Shown here one piece after another: positions 1 to 8,672 of a stretch of 64,000 bases of DNA. The notes under the pieces were generated by a model. That model was not told the DNA's origin and did not search any database. It was given only the letters and a program-made list of their open reading frames with translations. Each line of letters begins with the position of its first letter. Within the stretch, counting starts at the first letter, position 1. A program made the position numbers and the translations under genes. The stretch covers positions 248,001-312,000 of the forward strand of contig NZ_JAERRL010000006.1 in NCBI RefSeq assembly GCF_016741785.1, written 5' to 3'. This DNA comes from Streptomyces sp. 7-21. Lineage in GTDB: Bacteria; Actinomycetota; Actinomycetes; Streptomycetales; Streptomycetaceae.

Positions 1-129
1 GCACCCCTCCGCCCCCGGCTCCTTCGGCCCCGACGGCGCCAGATCCTCGCCCGGCGCCTCGGTTCCGCGGCGTCCCAGCAGGCGCCGCAGCCGGCCGCCG
101 CGCCTGGGGGCATGCCCGCCCGCACTCAT
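1..129 (-). CDS. Partial hypothetical protein, N-terminus only
   Basis: An open frame starts at an ATG (complement of 127-129) and runs off the left edge without a stop. It reads MSAGGHAPRRGGRLRRLLG and then turns Pro/Gly/Glu-rich. It lies 9 bases after the kdpE stop on the same strand, so it could be the next gene of that operon. The Shine-Dalgarno signal is weak and only 43 codons are visible, with an Arg-rich patch followed by an acidic, disordered-looking stretch. I do not recognise a family. It could equally be chance coding potential in GC-rich DNA. Confidence 0.35.
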   Translation of the reverse strand, partial: MSAGGHAPRRGGRLRRLLGRRGTEAPGEDLAPSGPKEPGAEGC

Positions 130-138
130 GGTCTCAGC

Positions 139-843
139 CTAGCGTGACGGGCTCACGGTGCCGCGTTCGAAGCGGTATCCCATGCCCGGCTCGGTGATGA
201 GGTGGCGCGGCGCCGAGGGGTCGGCCTCGAGCTTCCGGCGCAGCTGCGCCATGTAGACGCGCAGGTAGTTGGTCTCCTTGCGGTAGGAGGGGCCCCAGAC
301 CTCCTGGAGGAGCTGCTTCTGGCTCACCAGCCGGCCGGCGTTGCGGATGAGCAGCTCCAGCAGGTGCCACTCGGTCGGCGTCAGCCGCACGTCCTTGCCG
401 TCGCGGTGCACCTTCTTGGCGGCCAGGTCGACGGTGAAGCTCTCGGTCTCGACGACGGCCTCGCCGTTGGGGGCGGTCACCGGCTCGGCCCGGCGCACCG
501 CGGCGCGCAGCCGGGCCAGCAGCTCGTCCATCCCGAACGGCTTGGTGACGTAGTCGTCGGCGCCCGCGTCGAGCGCCTCGACCTTCTCGTCGGAGGTGTG
601 GCGGGCGGACAGGACGATGATGGGCACGCGTGAGCGGCCCCGGATGTCCCGGATGACCTCCACGCCCTCCATGTCGGGCAGGCCGAGGTCCAGGATGATC
701 ACGTCGGGATGGCGGTCCGCGGCCAGGCGCAGTGCCGCGGCGCCGTCGGCGGCGGTGTCCACCTCGTACTTGCGCGCCTTGAGGTTGATGACCAGCGCCC
801 GCAGGATCTGCGGTTCGTCATCGACTACGAGCACCCGGTGCAT
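139..843 (-). CDS. kdpE: OmpR/KdpE-family response regulator
   Basis: 234 aa. The receiver domain (about residues 1-115) has the acidic pair D8/D9, the phospho-acceptor D52 (in ILDLGLPD), the switch residue S79 and K101 (in VTKPFG). A winged-helix DNA-binding domain follows (about 130-228), ending in GMGYRF. It is the partner of the KdpD-type kinase directly upstream: the two frames overlap by 19 bases, which implies translational coupling. In characterised bacteria KdpE activates the high-affinity K+ uptake operon kdpFABC. No kdpFABC gene is present in this window, so the target here is inferred only. Confidence 0.9.
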   Translation of the reverse strand: MHRVLVVDDEPQILRALVINLKARKYEVDTAADGAAALRLAADRHPDVIILDLGLPDMEGVEVIRDIRGRSRVPIIVLSARHTSDEKVEALDAGADDYVTKPFGMDELLARLRAAVRRAEPVTAPNGEAVVETESFTVDLAAKKVHRDGKDVRLTPTEWHLLELLIRNAGRLVSQKQLLQEVWGPSYRKETNYLRVYMAQLRRKLEADPSAPRHLITEPGMGYRFERGTVSPSR

Positions 844-3428
844 GGGGTTGTCTTCTCCGGTTCCGGTGTCTGTGCCGGACGGCGCTGGCTGCCGCGGTCC
901 GGCTGGGCCTGGGGCCGCTGGGAGGCGGCCGGGAGCGAGAGCACCATTGTCAGCCCGCCGCCGGGGGTGTCCTCGGCGTCGAGCGTGCCGCCCATGGCCT
1001 CGGCGAAGCCGCGGGCGACGGCGAGCCCGAGGCCCACGCCGTTGCCGCGCGGGGTGTCGCCCTGGCGCTGGAAGGGCGCGAAGATGCGTTCCTTGTCCTC
1101 GTCGGCGACGCCGGGGCCGCGGTCCACGATCCGCAGCTCCACGCGCTGCCCGAGCGCGCTGCCGCGCACCAGCACAGGCGTGCCGGGCGGGCTGTATTTG
1201 ACGGCGTTCTCCACGACGTTGGCGACGCTGCGCTCCAGCAGCCCGGGGTCGGCGGCCACGAACGGCAGCGTCTCCGGCACGTCCAGCTCGACGCTGTCCG
1301 CGGGCACGCCGCTCAGGGCGCGGAGCACGACCTCGTCGAGGCCGGTGTCGCGGATCAGGGGCTCGACGGTGCCGGTCTGGAGGCGGGACATGTCCAGGAG
1401 GTTCCCGACGAGCTGGTCGAGCCGGTCGGCGCCCTCCTCGATGCTCTCCAGCAGTCCTTCCTCGTCCTCCTTCGACCAGGCGACGTCGGTGGAGCGCAGA
1501 CTCGTCACGCTGGCCTTGATAGCGGCCAGGGGCGTGCGCAGGTCGTGGGAGACGGCGGCGAGCAGCGAGGTGCGGATGCGGTTGCCCTCGGCGAGCTTGT
1601 GGGCGCGCACCGCCTCGTCCTTGAGTCGCTGCCGGTCCAGGAGGGCGGCGGCGTGCGCGGCGAAGGCGCCCAGCACGCGGCGGTCCTCGGCGGGCAGCAC
1701 GCGGCCGGTCATGGCCAGCATGGTGTGATCGCCCACGGGCACGTCGACATCGGCCTCGTCGGGCGACCGGACGGGACGCGCCGCGCCGGCCGACACGCTG
1801 CCGGCGCAGGTCCAGCCGGGCCGGGAGGGGTCGCGTTCCAGCAGGGCGGCCGTCTCCATGCCGAACGTCTCCCGGGCGCGTTCCAGCAGGGCGCCCAGCG
1901 TGTCGTCGCCGCGCAGCACGCTGCCTGCCAGCAGGGTGAGCGTCTCGGACTCCGCCCGCAGCCGTGCGGCCTGCTGGGTGCGGCGCGCGGATCTGTCCAC
2001 GACGGTGGCGACGGCCACGGCGATGGCGAAGAAGACGATGAGGACGACCAGGCTGTGGCCCTCGTCAACGACCCAGCGGCTGACGGGTTCGGTGAAGTAG
2101 TAGTTGAGCAGCACGGAGCTGAGCGCCGCCGAGGCCATGCCGGGGTACAGGCCGCCGACGAGGGCTGCCAGCACGGTGACCGCCATGAACATCAGCACGT
2201 CGCTGGCGAGAGTGACGCTGGGCTCCGGGCTGGGCAGCAGCACCGTCAGCACCGGCGGCCCGGCGAGGCTGACGCACCAGCCGGTGATCCGCCGGGAGCG
2301 GCCGAGAATCGCGCCCCGGGCGGCGGGCAGGCCGCGGCCCTTGGCGACCTCACCGTGCGTGACGATGTGGACGTCGATGTCGGGCCCGGACTCGCGGGCC
2401 ACGGTCATGCCCACGCCGGGCCCGAAGATGTACTGCCAGGGCTTGCGGCGGCTGGAGCCGAGGACGATCTGGTTGGCGTTGACGCCCCGGGCGAAGTCGA
2501 GCAGGGCGCTGGGAACGTCGTCGCCGATGATGTGGTGGAACGTGCCGCCCAGCTGCTCGACCAGCGTGCGCTGGTCGGCGAGGCGGCGCGGGGAGGCGGA
2601 GGTCAGGCCGTCGGCGCGGGAGACGTAGACGGCGAGGATCTCGGCACCGGAGCTCTTGGCCGCCATGCGCGCGGCCCGGCGGATCAGCGTGCTGCCCTCA
2701 GGGCCGCCCGTCACGCCCACCACGATGCGCTCACGGGCCTGCCAGGTGGTGCGGATGCCCTGCTCACTGCGGTACTGCTGGAGGTAGTCATCGACACGGT
2801 CGGCGGTCCACAGCAGGGCCAGCTCGCGCAGCGCGGTCAGGTTGCCCGGACGGAAGTAGTGCGACATCGCCGCGTCGACCTCGTCCGGGGCGAAGATGTT
2901 GCCGTGCGCCATGCGCCGGCGCAGCGCCTCGGGCGCCATGTCCACCAGCTCGATCTGCCCGGCGCGGCGGACGACCTCGTCCGGCACGGTCTCGCGCTGG
3001 CGGACGCCGGTGATCGACTCCACGACGTCGCCGAGTGACTCCAGGTGCTGGATGTTGACGGTGGAGATCACGTCGATCCCCGCCTCCAGCAGCTCCTCGA
3101 TGTCCTGCCAGCGCTTGGTGTTCCGCGAGCCCGGCAGGTTGGTGTGGGCCATGTCGTCCACGAGCGCCACGGCGGGACGGCGCCGAAGCACGGCGTCCGT
3201 GTCCATCTCCGCGCGCGTGGCGCTGCCGTAGCGCACCTCCCGGCACGGCACCTGCTCCAGGCCGTCGAGCAGGGCCTTGGTGCGGGGACGGTCGTGGTGC
3301 TCCACGAACGCGACGACCACGTCCGTGCCGCGCTCGGCCCGGCGGTGCGCCTCACAGAGCATCGCGTAGGTCTTGCCGACGCCGGGCGCGGCCCCGAGGT
3401 AGATACGCAGTCTGCCGCGGCGTGTCAT
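825..3428 (-). CDS. kdpD: KdpD-type osmosensitive K+ channel histidine kinase
   Basis: 867 aa, the usual full length. Domain order: N-terminal KdpD domain with Walker A at residues 12-20 (GAAPGVGKT), a universal-stress-protein-like domain (about 225-350), a four-helix membrane block of DUF4118 type (about 385-480), a GAF-like segment, the dimerisation domain with phospho-acceptor H628 (in VSHDLRTPL), and an ATPase domain with N-box NVVENAVKYS and a GNGVGLGL glycine loop. The protein senses K+/turgor in characterised systems and phosphorylates KdpE. The ATG at 3428 follows a G-rich ribosome site. The C-terminal tail (about 30 residues, Pro/Gln-rich) overlaps the start of kdpE. Confidence 0.9.
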   Translation of the reverse strand: MTRRGRLRIYLGAAPGVGKTYAMLCEAHRRAERGTDVVVAFVEHHDRPRTKALLDGLEQVPCREVRYGSATRAEMDTDAVLRRRPAVALVDDMAHTNLPGSRNTKRWQDIEELLEAGIDVISTVNIQHLESLGDVVESITGVRQRETVPDEVVRRAGQIELVDMAPEALRRRMAHGNIFAPDEVDAAMSHYFRPGNLTALRELALLWTADRVDDYLQQYRSEQGIRTTWQARERIVVGVTGGPEGSTLIRRAARMAAKSSGAEILAVYVSRADGLTSASPRRLADQRTLVEQLGGTFHHIIGDDVPSALLDFARGVNANQIVLGSSRRKPWQYIFGPGVGMTVARESGPDIDVHIVTHGEVAKGRGLPAARGAILGRSRRITGWCVSLAGPPVLTVLLPSPEPSVTLASDVLMFMAVTVLAALVGGLYPGMASAALSSVLLNYYFTEPVSRWVVDEGHSLVVLIVFFAIAVAVATVVDRSARRTQQAARLRAESETLTLLAGSVLRGDDTLGALLERARETFGMETAALLERDPSRPGWTCAGSVSAGAARPVRSPDEADVDVPVGDHTMLAMTGRVLPAEDRRVLGAFAAHAAALLDRQRLKDEAVRAHKLAEGNRIRTSLLAAVSHDLRTPLAAIKASVTSLRSTDVAWSKEDEEGLLESIEEGADRLDQLVGNLLDMSRLQTGTVEPLIRDTGLDEVVLRALSGVPADSVELDVPETLPFVAADPGLLERSVANVVENAVKYSPPGTPVLVRGSALGQRVELRIVDRGPGVADEDKERIFAPFQRQGDTPRGNGVGLGLAVARGFAEAMGGTLDAEDTPGGGLTMVLSLPAASQRPQAQPDRGSQRRPAQTPEPEKTTPCTGCS

Positions 3429-3495
3429 GAACCCATTCTCCCCCCCCGGTCCGCCGGTGCCCCACGGCCGGGCCCGGGCGGGGGCCGCCGGCCGG

Positions 3496-3792
3496 TCACA
3501 GCAGCTGCCGGGGCTGCTCCCCGCGCCGCCGCAGGCGCCGCACCACGACCACGAGGTCCACGATCGCGATCACCGCGGCGACGCCGCACACCACGGCGGC
3601 CGGGGCGATCGCGCCCCGGCCGATATCGTCGTCCGGCCCGGCGCTGGCCCACCACAGGACCAGCAGCACGGTGCCGGCCGTGAACAGCGGCACGAAGACC
3701 AGCGACAGGATCAGGCGCAGCCTGAGATCGCTGTACGCGGTGACCGGCTCCGTGCCCGTCCTGGCGTGGCGTCCGCGGCGTCGGCTGCCCAT
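3496..3792 (-). CDS. Small two-helix membrane protein, DUF6343-like
   Basis: 98 aa. The N-terminus is basic (MGSRRRGRHARTGTEPVTAYS) and is followed by two hydrophobic stretches, about residues 27-50 and 61-85, then an Arg-rich C-terminal tail. The RTGTEPVTA-S-LRLRL start resembles the actinobacterial family DUF6343; this assignment is from memory. The start has a strong GGAGGAGG site 7-8 bases upstream. It precedes kdpD on the same strand with a 67-base gap and may share its transcript. No function is known to me. Confidence 0.75.
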   Translation of the reverse strand: MGSRRRGRHARTGTEPVTAYSDLRLRLILSLVFVPLFTAGTVLLVLWWASAGPDDDIGRGAIAPAAVVCGVAAVIAIVDLVVVVRRLRRRGEQPRQLL

Positions 3793-3890
3793 GGTGCCGC
3801 CTCCTCCGGCTCCTCGGGGAAGCCGGCGGGTACCCGCCTGCCGCGGCGCTCACACCCCGCCGGGCGGGCGGCGGGGTGCGGCGCGAGACG

Positions 3891-4664
3891 TCAGCGGACC
3901 TCGGTGATCTCCGGGCCGCGGCGGAGCTTGTCCATGCCGCCGGCGAAGCGGGAGACCTGCGCGCCGTCCTCGCCGCTCCGCTCCTTCTTGACGTCCTTCT
4001 TGACACCGTCGGGCACCATCTGGGCGTCCTCCGGCAGCTTCAGGACGATCGGGTCGCGCGGCGCCATGGGCCCGTCGCCGCGCACCACGACGGTGTCGCG
4101 GAAAATCTGCTCCAGCACGCCGGCCGCCTCCGGCTGCACGGCGCCCTGCCCGGAGATCACGCCCCGCAGGAACCAGCGCGGGCCGTCCACGCCGACGAAC
4201 CGCACCACCTGGGTGCCGCGCTTGCCGTCGGGGAGCTGCACCGGGACGTGCGCCCGCAGCTCCCAGCCGAGCGGGCCCTCAACCTCGTCCACGACTCCGC
4301 CCTGCTGCGTGATCCCGGCGGAGATCTCCTCCCGCACCTCCGACCAGATGCCCTCACGCTTGGGCGCCGCGAACGCCTGGAGCTGGATGGCGCTCTCCTT
4401 GAGCACGACGGTGGCGGCGACGATCGAGTCGCCCGCGACCTCCACGCGCAGCTCCATGCCGGGGACGCCCGGCACGAACATCCCCCCGAGGTCGACCCGT
4501 CCCTCGCCGGGCGAGCCGACCTCGCTCACGTCCCACGGCCCGTCCGGCCGGGGCGCGGGCTCAAGCTTCACACGACGCACCTCGTCGGCGGTCTCAGTGG
4601 TCTCCTCCGCGGTCGCCTCGGCTTCCCGCGGCTGCTTCTTCCGCTTGCGACGGCGTCCGAACAC
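3891..4664 (-). CDS. DUF3710 domain protein
   Basis: 257 aa with a GTG start. Residues 1-25 are strongly basic (MFGRRRKRKK), followed by a Glu/Thr-rich linker and then the conserved DUF3710 body with the recognisable ending MDKLRRGPEITEVR. No membrane segment or catalytic motif is evident. The start codon lies one base past the dut stop, and its AAAGGA ribosome site lies inside the end of dut, so the two are a tight operon. The dut-DUF3710 pairing is widely kept in actinobacteria, which suggests a role linked to nucleotide pools or genome maintenance. That role is inference. Confidence 0.85.
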   Translation of the reverse strand: MFGRRRKRKKQPREAEATAEETTETADEVRRVKLEPAPRPDGPWDVSEVGSPGEGRVDLGGMFVPGVPGMELRVEVAGDSIVAATVVLKESAIQLQAFAAPKREGIWSEVREEISAGITQQGGVVDEVEGPLGWELRAHVPVQLPDGKRGTQVVRFVGVDGPRWFLRGVISGQGAVQPEAAGVLEQIFRDTVVVRGDGPMAPRDPIVLKLPEDAQMVPDGVKKDVKKERSGEDGAQVSRFAGGMDKLRRGPEITEVR

Positions 4665-4665
4665 G

Positions 4666-5193
4666 TCACTGTCCTTTCCGGTCAGCGGCCCGGTCAGCGC
4701 TCACGCCGGAACCGACCGCAGCAGCATAGGGGTTGTGCGAGCCGGCGTGACCTCCCGTGGAGCCGAAACCCCCCTCGGCGCGCGCCGATCCCGGCAGCTG
4801 ATCGACCTCGTGGAACCGCACGGTCTCCACTCGCTGGATCACCAGCTGAGCGATCCTGTCCATCCGCGCGAACTTCACGCTCTGCCGCGGATCGAGATTG
4901 ATCAAGATCACCTTGATCTCTCCACGGTACCCGGCGTCGATGGTGCCCGGCGCGTTCAGCATGCTCACGCCGCACCGGGCCGCCAGGCCGGAGCGCGGGT
5001 GCACGAACGCCGCGTAGCCGTCGGGCAGCGCGATCGACACCCCCGTGGGAAGGACGGCGCGCTCACCGGGCGCCAGTTCCGCCGCCTCGGTCGTGATCAG
5101 GTCGACTCCCGCGTCGCCGGGGTGCGCCCGGGACGGGAGGGGCACCTCCGGGTCGATCCGACGGATCAGCACGTCCACCGGGGCTGTGGTCAC
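4666..5193 (-). CDS. dut: dUTP diphosphatase (dUTPase)
   Basis: 175 aa. It hydrolyses dUTP to dUMP and pyrophosphate, which keeps uracil out of DNA and feeds dTMP synthesis. The trimeric dUTPase motifs are in order: HPGDAGVDL (motif 1), HPRSGLAAR (motif 2), [13 protein letters not shown] (motif 3), [11 protein letters not shown] (motif 4), and the Gly-rich C-terminal [10 protein letters not shown] (motif 5), which closes over the nucleotide. The length is normal, with about 20 extra residues after motif 5. It is the first gene of the dut-DUF3710 unit and is divergent from the DUF3093 gene, so its promoter lies in 5194-5339. Confidence 0.95.
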   Translation of the reverse strand: MTTAPVDVLIRRIDPEVPLPSRAHPGDAGVDLITTEAAELAPGERAVLPTGVSIALPDGYAAFVHPRSGLAARCGVSMLNAPGTIDAGYRGEIKVILINLDPRQSVKFARMDRIAQLVIQRVETVRFHEVDQLPGSARAEGGFGSTGGHAGSHNPYAAAVGSGVSADRAADRKGQ

Positions 5194-5339
5194 GACGTCA
5201 CCTCAGGAAGTCACCTCAAACGTCACCTTCACGGATACGTGCCGCGCCGCGGGCCGCAGCCGCGGGCGGCGGCGCGCCCTTGATGCAGACCCTACCGCCG
5301 CCGGGCGGCGGGAGCGGCGTGCCTGCCATGCTTGACCGC

Positions 5340-5813
5340 ATGAGCAGCACTGCGAACGCCGCACGGACGTATGACGAGCGCCTGACCGTCCCCCGCTCAT
5401 GGTGGGCCATGGCTCTGGGAGGCGCCGCGCTGGTGGCCGTAGCACTCGCGCCGCTGGGAACGGCCGGCGTGCTGGCGGGCCTGGCGGCGGGCGGGGCGCT
5501 GTGCGGGATGGCGCTGAGCGCCTACGGTTCGGCGCGCATCCGCGTGGCCGCGGGGTCGCTCATCGCGGGGCAGGCCAGGATCCCGCTGACGGCGCTCGGT
5601 GAGGTGCACGTGCTGGACGCCGACGAGGCGCGCGCCTGGCGGACGCACCGGGCGGACGCCCGGGCCCACATGCTGCTGCGCGCCTACATCCCCACGGCGG
5701 TGAGGGTCGAGGTCACCGATCCCGATGACCCGACCCCGTATCTGTATCTGTCGACCAGGCAGCCGGCCCGGCTGGCCGCCGCGCTGAGGGCGTCCCGCCC
5801 GGACGGTGCCTGA
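5340..5813 (+). CDS. DUF3093 membrane protein
   Basis: 157 aa from the chosen ATG (MSSTANAARTYDERLTVP); another in-frame ATG lies four codons upstream at 5328. The YDERL-x-VPRSWW start is typical of DUF3093. Two adjacent hydrophobic helices (about residues 24-64) are followed by a soluble domain of roughly 90 residues with conserved DPTPYLYLSTR. No catalytic residues are obvious. The family is confined to actinobacteria and commonly sits next to dut, as here. Neither start has a convincing ribosome site, so a leaderless message is possible. Confidence 0.85.
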   Translation: MSSTANAARTYDERLTVPRSWWAMALGGAALVAVALAPLGTAGVLAGLAAGGALCGMALSAYGSARIRVAAGSLIAGQARIPLTALGEVHVLDADEARAWRTHRADARAHMLLRAYIPTAVRVEVTDPDDPTPYLYLSTRQPARLAAALRASRPDGA

Positions 5814-5837
5814 GGGCTAGGTCCGGGCGGGCCCTCA
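5811..5837. terminator. Inverted repeat joining two convergent stop codons
   Basis: Perfect 7-bp arms (TGAGGGC and GCCCTCA) with a 13-base loop. The left arm contains the stop codon of the DUF3093 gene and the right arm contains the complement of the DUF4193 stop. The symmetric placement suits a bidirectional terminator, but there is no T-tract. Confidence 0.4.
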
Positions 5838-6134
5838 CGCCGCGCAGTCGCGGCAGATGGGCTGGCCGTCCTTCTCGCTGGCGAGCTGCGAGCGGTGGTG
5901 GACCAGGAAGCAGCTCATGCAGGTGAACTCGTCGGCCTGCCGCGGCAGCACCCGGACAGACAGCTCCTCGTTGGAAAGGTCCGCGCCGGGAAGCTCGAGG
6001 CCCTCGGCCTGCTCGAACTCGTCCACGTCGACCGTGGAGGCCGACTTGTCGTTCCGCCGGGCCTTGAGCTCTTCGATGCTGTCTTCGTTGACATCATCGT
6101 CTGTCTTGCGTGGAGTGTCGTAATCCGTTGCCAT
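5835..6134 (-). CDS. DUF4193 zinc-ribbon protein
   Basis: 99 aa. The N-terminal two-thirds is acidic (DDDVNEDSIEELK) and the C-terminus is a four-cysteine zinc-binding module: C72 and C75 in FTCMSC, C94 and C97 in PICRDC. The start at 6134 is chosen because of the strong GGAGGGGGAG site just upstream and the family-typical MATDYD beginning. The family is conserved in actinobacteria. Its function is unknown to me; the ribbon suggests a protein- or nucleic-acid-binding adaptor. Confidence 0.85.
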   Translation of the reverse strand: MATDYDTPRKTDDDVNEDSIEELKARRNDKSASTVDVDEFEQAEGLELPGADLSNEELSVRVLPRQADEFTCMSCFLVHHRSQLASEKDGQPICRDCAA

Positions 6135-6300
6135 TCTGCTCTCCCCCTCCGGGTGTCTGCGGTGTCTCCGGCGCACGTAACGCGCGGGGGCCGGACTTTG
6201 TGCCCGACCCGAAGCGGAGATTTTGCCTCACATCAAGTGGTGTTACTCAATCGACACCCAACCGAACGCCTGAAGAGGTGATCAATAAGGCTGCCGATCG

Positions 6301-6333
6301 GGCCGCTGACCGGCCCAAAGACCGGTAGCGGCC
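6301..6333. terminator. Hairpin downstream of cutS
   Basis: Arms GGCCGCTGACCGG and CCGGTAGCGGCC pair with a single bulge around an 8-base loop. The hairpin lies 74 bases beyond the cutS stop in its direction of transcription and before the DUF4193 gene, so it most likely ends the cutRS message. There is no clear T-run, as is common in Streptomyces. Confidence 0.5.
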
Positions 6334-6406
6334 ACCGCGTGGCGGGCGCCCGCGGGCTCAGATATGTGATTGATCACACATGCCTCTTTCCCTTCGGAAA
6401 CGGTTC

Positions 6407-7699
6407 TCAGACCGGAATCACAACCCTCATCACAAGCCCGCCGCTCTCGCGCGGCTCGGCCACGACGTACCCGCCGTGCGCCCGCGCCACGGAACGGACG
6501 ATGGAGAGCCCCAGGCCGACGCCTTTGTCGCTTCCGGTCCGCTCCGTGCGCAGCCTCCGGAAGGGCTCGAACATGTTGTCGATCTCATAGGCCGGGACGA
6601 CCGGCCCCGTGTTCTCCACCACCAGCAGGGCGTGGCCGGGCCGGGCCTCGGTGTCCACCCGGACCCAGCCATTGTCGGGGATGTTGTAGCGGACCGCGTT
6701 CTGGACCAGATTCAGGGCCACGCGCTCCAGGAGTACCCCGTTGCCGTGCACGTAGACGGGGGGCCGGACCCCGCGCAGCTCCACACCCCGGCTCCCGGCC
6801 TCGCCCCGCACCTGCTCCACCGCCCGGGCGGCCACCTCGGAGAGGTCCACGGGCTTGCGGTCGACCAGCTCTTTCTCACTGCGCGCGAGCAGCAGCAGGC
6901 CCTCGACGAGCTGCTCGCTGCGCTCGTTGGTCGCCAGCAGCGTCTTCCCCAGCTGGACGACCTCCGGCGACGCCTCGGGATCCGAGAGCTGGACCTCCAG
7001 CAGCGTCCGGTTGATCGCCAGCGGCGTGCGCAGCTCGTGCGAGGCGTTGGCCACGAAGCGCTGCTGGGCGGTGAAGGCGCGGTCCAGCCGGTCGAGCATC
7101 TCGTCGAAGGTGTCGGCCAGCTCCTTCAGCTCGTCGTCCGGCCCGTCCAGCTCGATCCGCCGGTGCAGATCGGAGCCGGCGACCCGGCGGGCGGTGCGCG
7201 TGATGCGGCCCAGCGGCGACAGGACACGGCCGGCCATCACGTAGCCGAAGGCGAAGGCGGCCACCGTCATCCCCAGCAGGGCCAGCAGCGAGCGGCGCAG
7301 AAGCTTGTCCAGCGCGATGGCCCGCTGGGTGTCGGCGCACCGCTCGGTCCACTCCTGGAAGTTCTCGCTGCTGACCGACCCGGAGATGTTGGGGCAGACG
7401 TCCGAGGTGATCGTGACCGTCGTGTCGCTCTGCAGCTGGAAGGGCATGGCGTTACCCGCGTTGAGCGCCTGCGCCGCGACCAGGTAGATGATCGTCAGCA
7501 GGATGACGCCCGCCGTCAGGAACATGCCGCCGAACAGCAGCGTCAGCCGGATGCGGATGGTGGGGCGCAGCCAGCTGACCTGCTCGGGCTCTCCCGGGTC
7601 CCAGGAGGGCCTGGGCGGGGCCGGGGGCACCCGGGGCGGCGGCGGGGGCGGCGGGGTACGGGAGTCCCCGGAGCGGCCCGGGGAGGACGGACTGCTCAT
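6407..7699 (-). CDS. cutS: CutS sensor histidine kinase
   Basis: 430 aa. The order is a Pro-rich cytoplasmic N-terminus (about 1-45), membrane helix 1 (about 51-74), an extracytoplasmic loop (75-136), membrane helix 2 (137-158), a HAMP linker, a dimerisation domain with H221 (in NASHELRTPLA), and an ATPase domain with NLVQNAVRY and a GVGLGLSIV loop. The outer loop contains exactly two cysteines, C102 and C121, which are well placed to form a disulfide. In Streptomyces, CutRS was first linked to copper and later to envelope or secretion stress, so a redox-sensing role for this pair is plausible. It follows cutR after 5 bases. Confidence 0.9.
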   Translation of the reverse strand: MSSPSSPGRSGDSRTPPPPPPPRVPPAPPRPSWDPGEPEQVSWLRPTIRIRLTLLFGGMFLTAGVILLTIIYLVAAQALNAGNAMPFQLQSDTTVTITSDVCPNISGSVSSENFQEWTERCADTQRAIALDKLLRRSLLALLGMTVAAFAFGYVMAGRVLSPLGRITRTARRVAGSDLHRRIELDGPDDELKELADTFDEMLDRLDRAFTAQQRFVANASHELRTPLAINRTLLEVQLSDPEASPEVVQLGKTLLATNERSEQLVEGLLLLARSEKELVDRKPVDLSEVAARAVEQVRGEAGSRGVELRGVRPPVYVHGNGVLLERVALNLVQNAVRYNIPDNGWVRVDTEARPGHALLVVENTGPVVPAYEIDNMFEPFRRLRTERTGSDKGVGLGLSIVRSVARAHGGYVVAEPRESGGLVMRVVIPV

Positions 7700-7704
7700 G
7701 CGCG

Positions 7705-8358
7705 TCAGATCCGGTATCCGGCGCCGGGCACGGTCGTGATCACGGGCGGGTCACCGAGCTTGCGGCGCAGCGTCATGACCGTCACACGCACCACGTTCGT
7801 GAACGGGTCGGTGTTCTCGTCCCAGGCCTTCTCCAGCAGCTGCTCAGCCGAGACCACAGCCCCTTCGCCGCGCAGCAGCACCTCCAGCACCGCGAACTCC
7901 TTGGGCGCGAGGTGGATCTGCCGGTCGCCGCGGAAGACCTCGCGGCGGTTCGGGTCCAGCCGGATACCCGCCCGCTCCAGCACCGGCGGCAGCGGGGGCG
8001 TGGCGCGGCGGCCGAGCGCGCGGACGCGGGCGATCAGCTCGCTGAAGGCGAACGGCTTCGGCAGGTAGTCGTCCGCGCCGATCTCCAGGCCCTCCACGCG
8101 GTCGCTGACATCGCCGGCCGCGGTCAGCATCAGCACGCGGGTCGGCTTGCCGAGGCTGACCACGTGGCGGCACACGTCGTCCCCGTGAAGCAGCGGCAGG
8201 TCGCGGTCGAGTACCACCACGTCGTAGTCGTTCAGCTCGACGCGCTCGGCGGCCGCGGCTCCGTCGTAGACCACGTCCACCGCCATGGCCTGACGGCGCA
8301 GCCCCGTGGCCACCGCGTCCGCCAGCAACCGCTCGTCCTCGACGACGAGTACGCGCAC
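7705..8358 (-). CDS. cutR: CutR response regulator, OmpR family
   Basis: 217 aa, and from memory almost identical in length and sequence pattern to S. coelicolor CutR. The receiver has an acidic cluster E7/D8, phospho-acceptor D51 (in VVLDRDLPL), T79 and K101 (in LPKPF). A winged helix follows (about 125-217) with the recognition-helix region TDPFTNVVRVTVMTLRRKL and an end of PGAGYRI. It is the first gene of cutRS, with its promoter in 8359-8672, where a perfect 10-bp inverted repeat lies about 140 bases upstream. Confidence 0.92.
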   Translation of the reverse strand: MRVLVVEDERLLADAVATGLRRQAMAVDVVYDGAAAAERVELNDYDVVVLDRDLPLLHGDDVCRHVVSLGKPTRVLMLTAAGDVSDRVEGLEIGADDYLPKPFAFSELIARVRALGRRATPPLPPVLERAGIRLDPNRREVFRGDRQIHLAPKEFAVLEVLLRGEGAVVSAEQLLEKAWDENTDPFTNVVRVTVMTLRRKLGDPPVITTVPGAGYRI

Positions 8359-8672
8359 CTTCCGCCCACCTTCGCTCTCGGGGCCGTCGCCGGCCGCTTT
8401 CCGTCACTCCATCCTGCCCAGAGCCCTGATAAACCGCCGGTAAGGGGGCGGGCACCCGGGCAGCGGACGGCGCGCGGTCCCTCGGTGCGGAGGTTTTCCG
8501 CGCGGGAGGTTTCCCGCGCGGCGCCACCGGGGAAGAGCCTGGCACACCCCGCGATCACCGCTGGCAGGCGGCAAGCCGCCGTTCACCGCGCTGCCGACCT
8601 CCACCGCACCGGCGGTGGTCGTACCCACCCCCGGCACCCCCAGTGCCGCCGACCAAGACGAGGGGGCGCACC
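8359..8672. other. Intergenic region between cutR and the small gene at 8673
   Basis: 314 bases separating divergent genes. It holds the cutR promoter region and one striking hairpin (8498-8521, listed separately). The open frames that cross it have no ribosome sites or family signature, so I do not call them genes. Confidence 0.6.
8498..8521. promoter_or_regulatory. Perfect 10-bp inverted repeat upstream of cutR
   Basis: Arms CCGCGCGGGA and TCCCGCGCGG flank a 4-base GGTT loop. It lies about 140 bases from the cutR start and 150 bases from the divergent small gene. A regulator operator or an RNA hairpin in a long leader are both possible. No known consensus is recognised. Confidence 0.4.
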
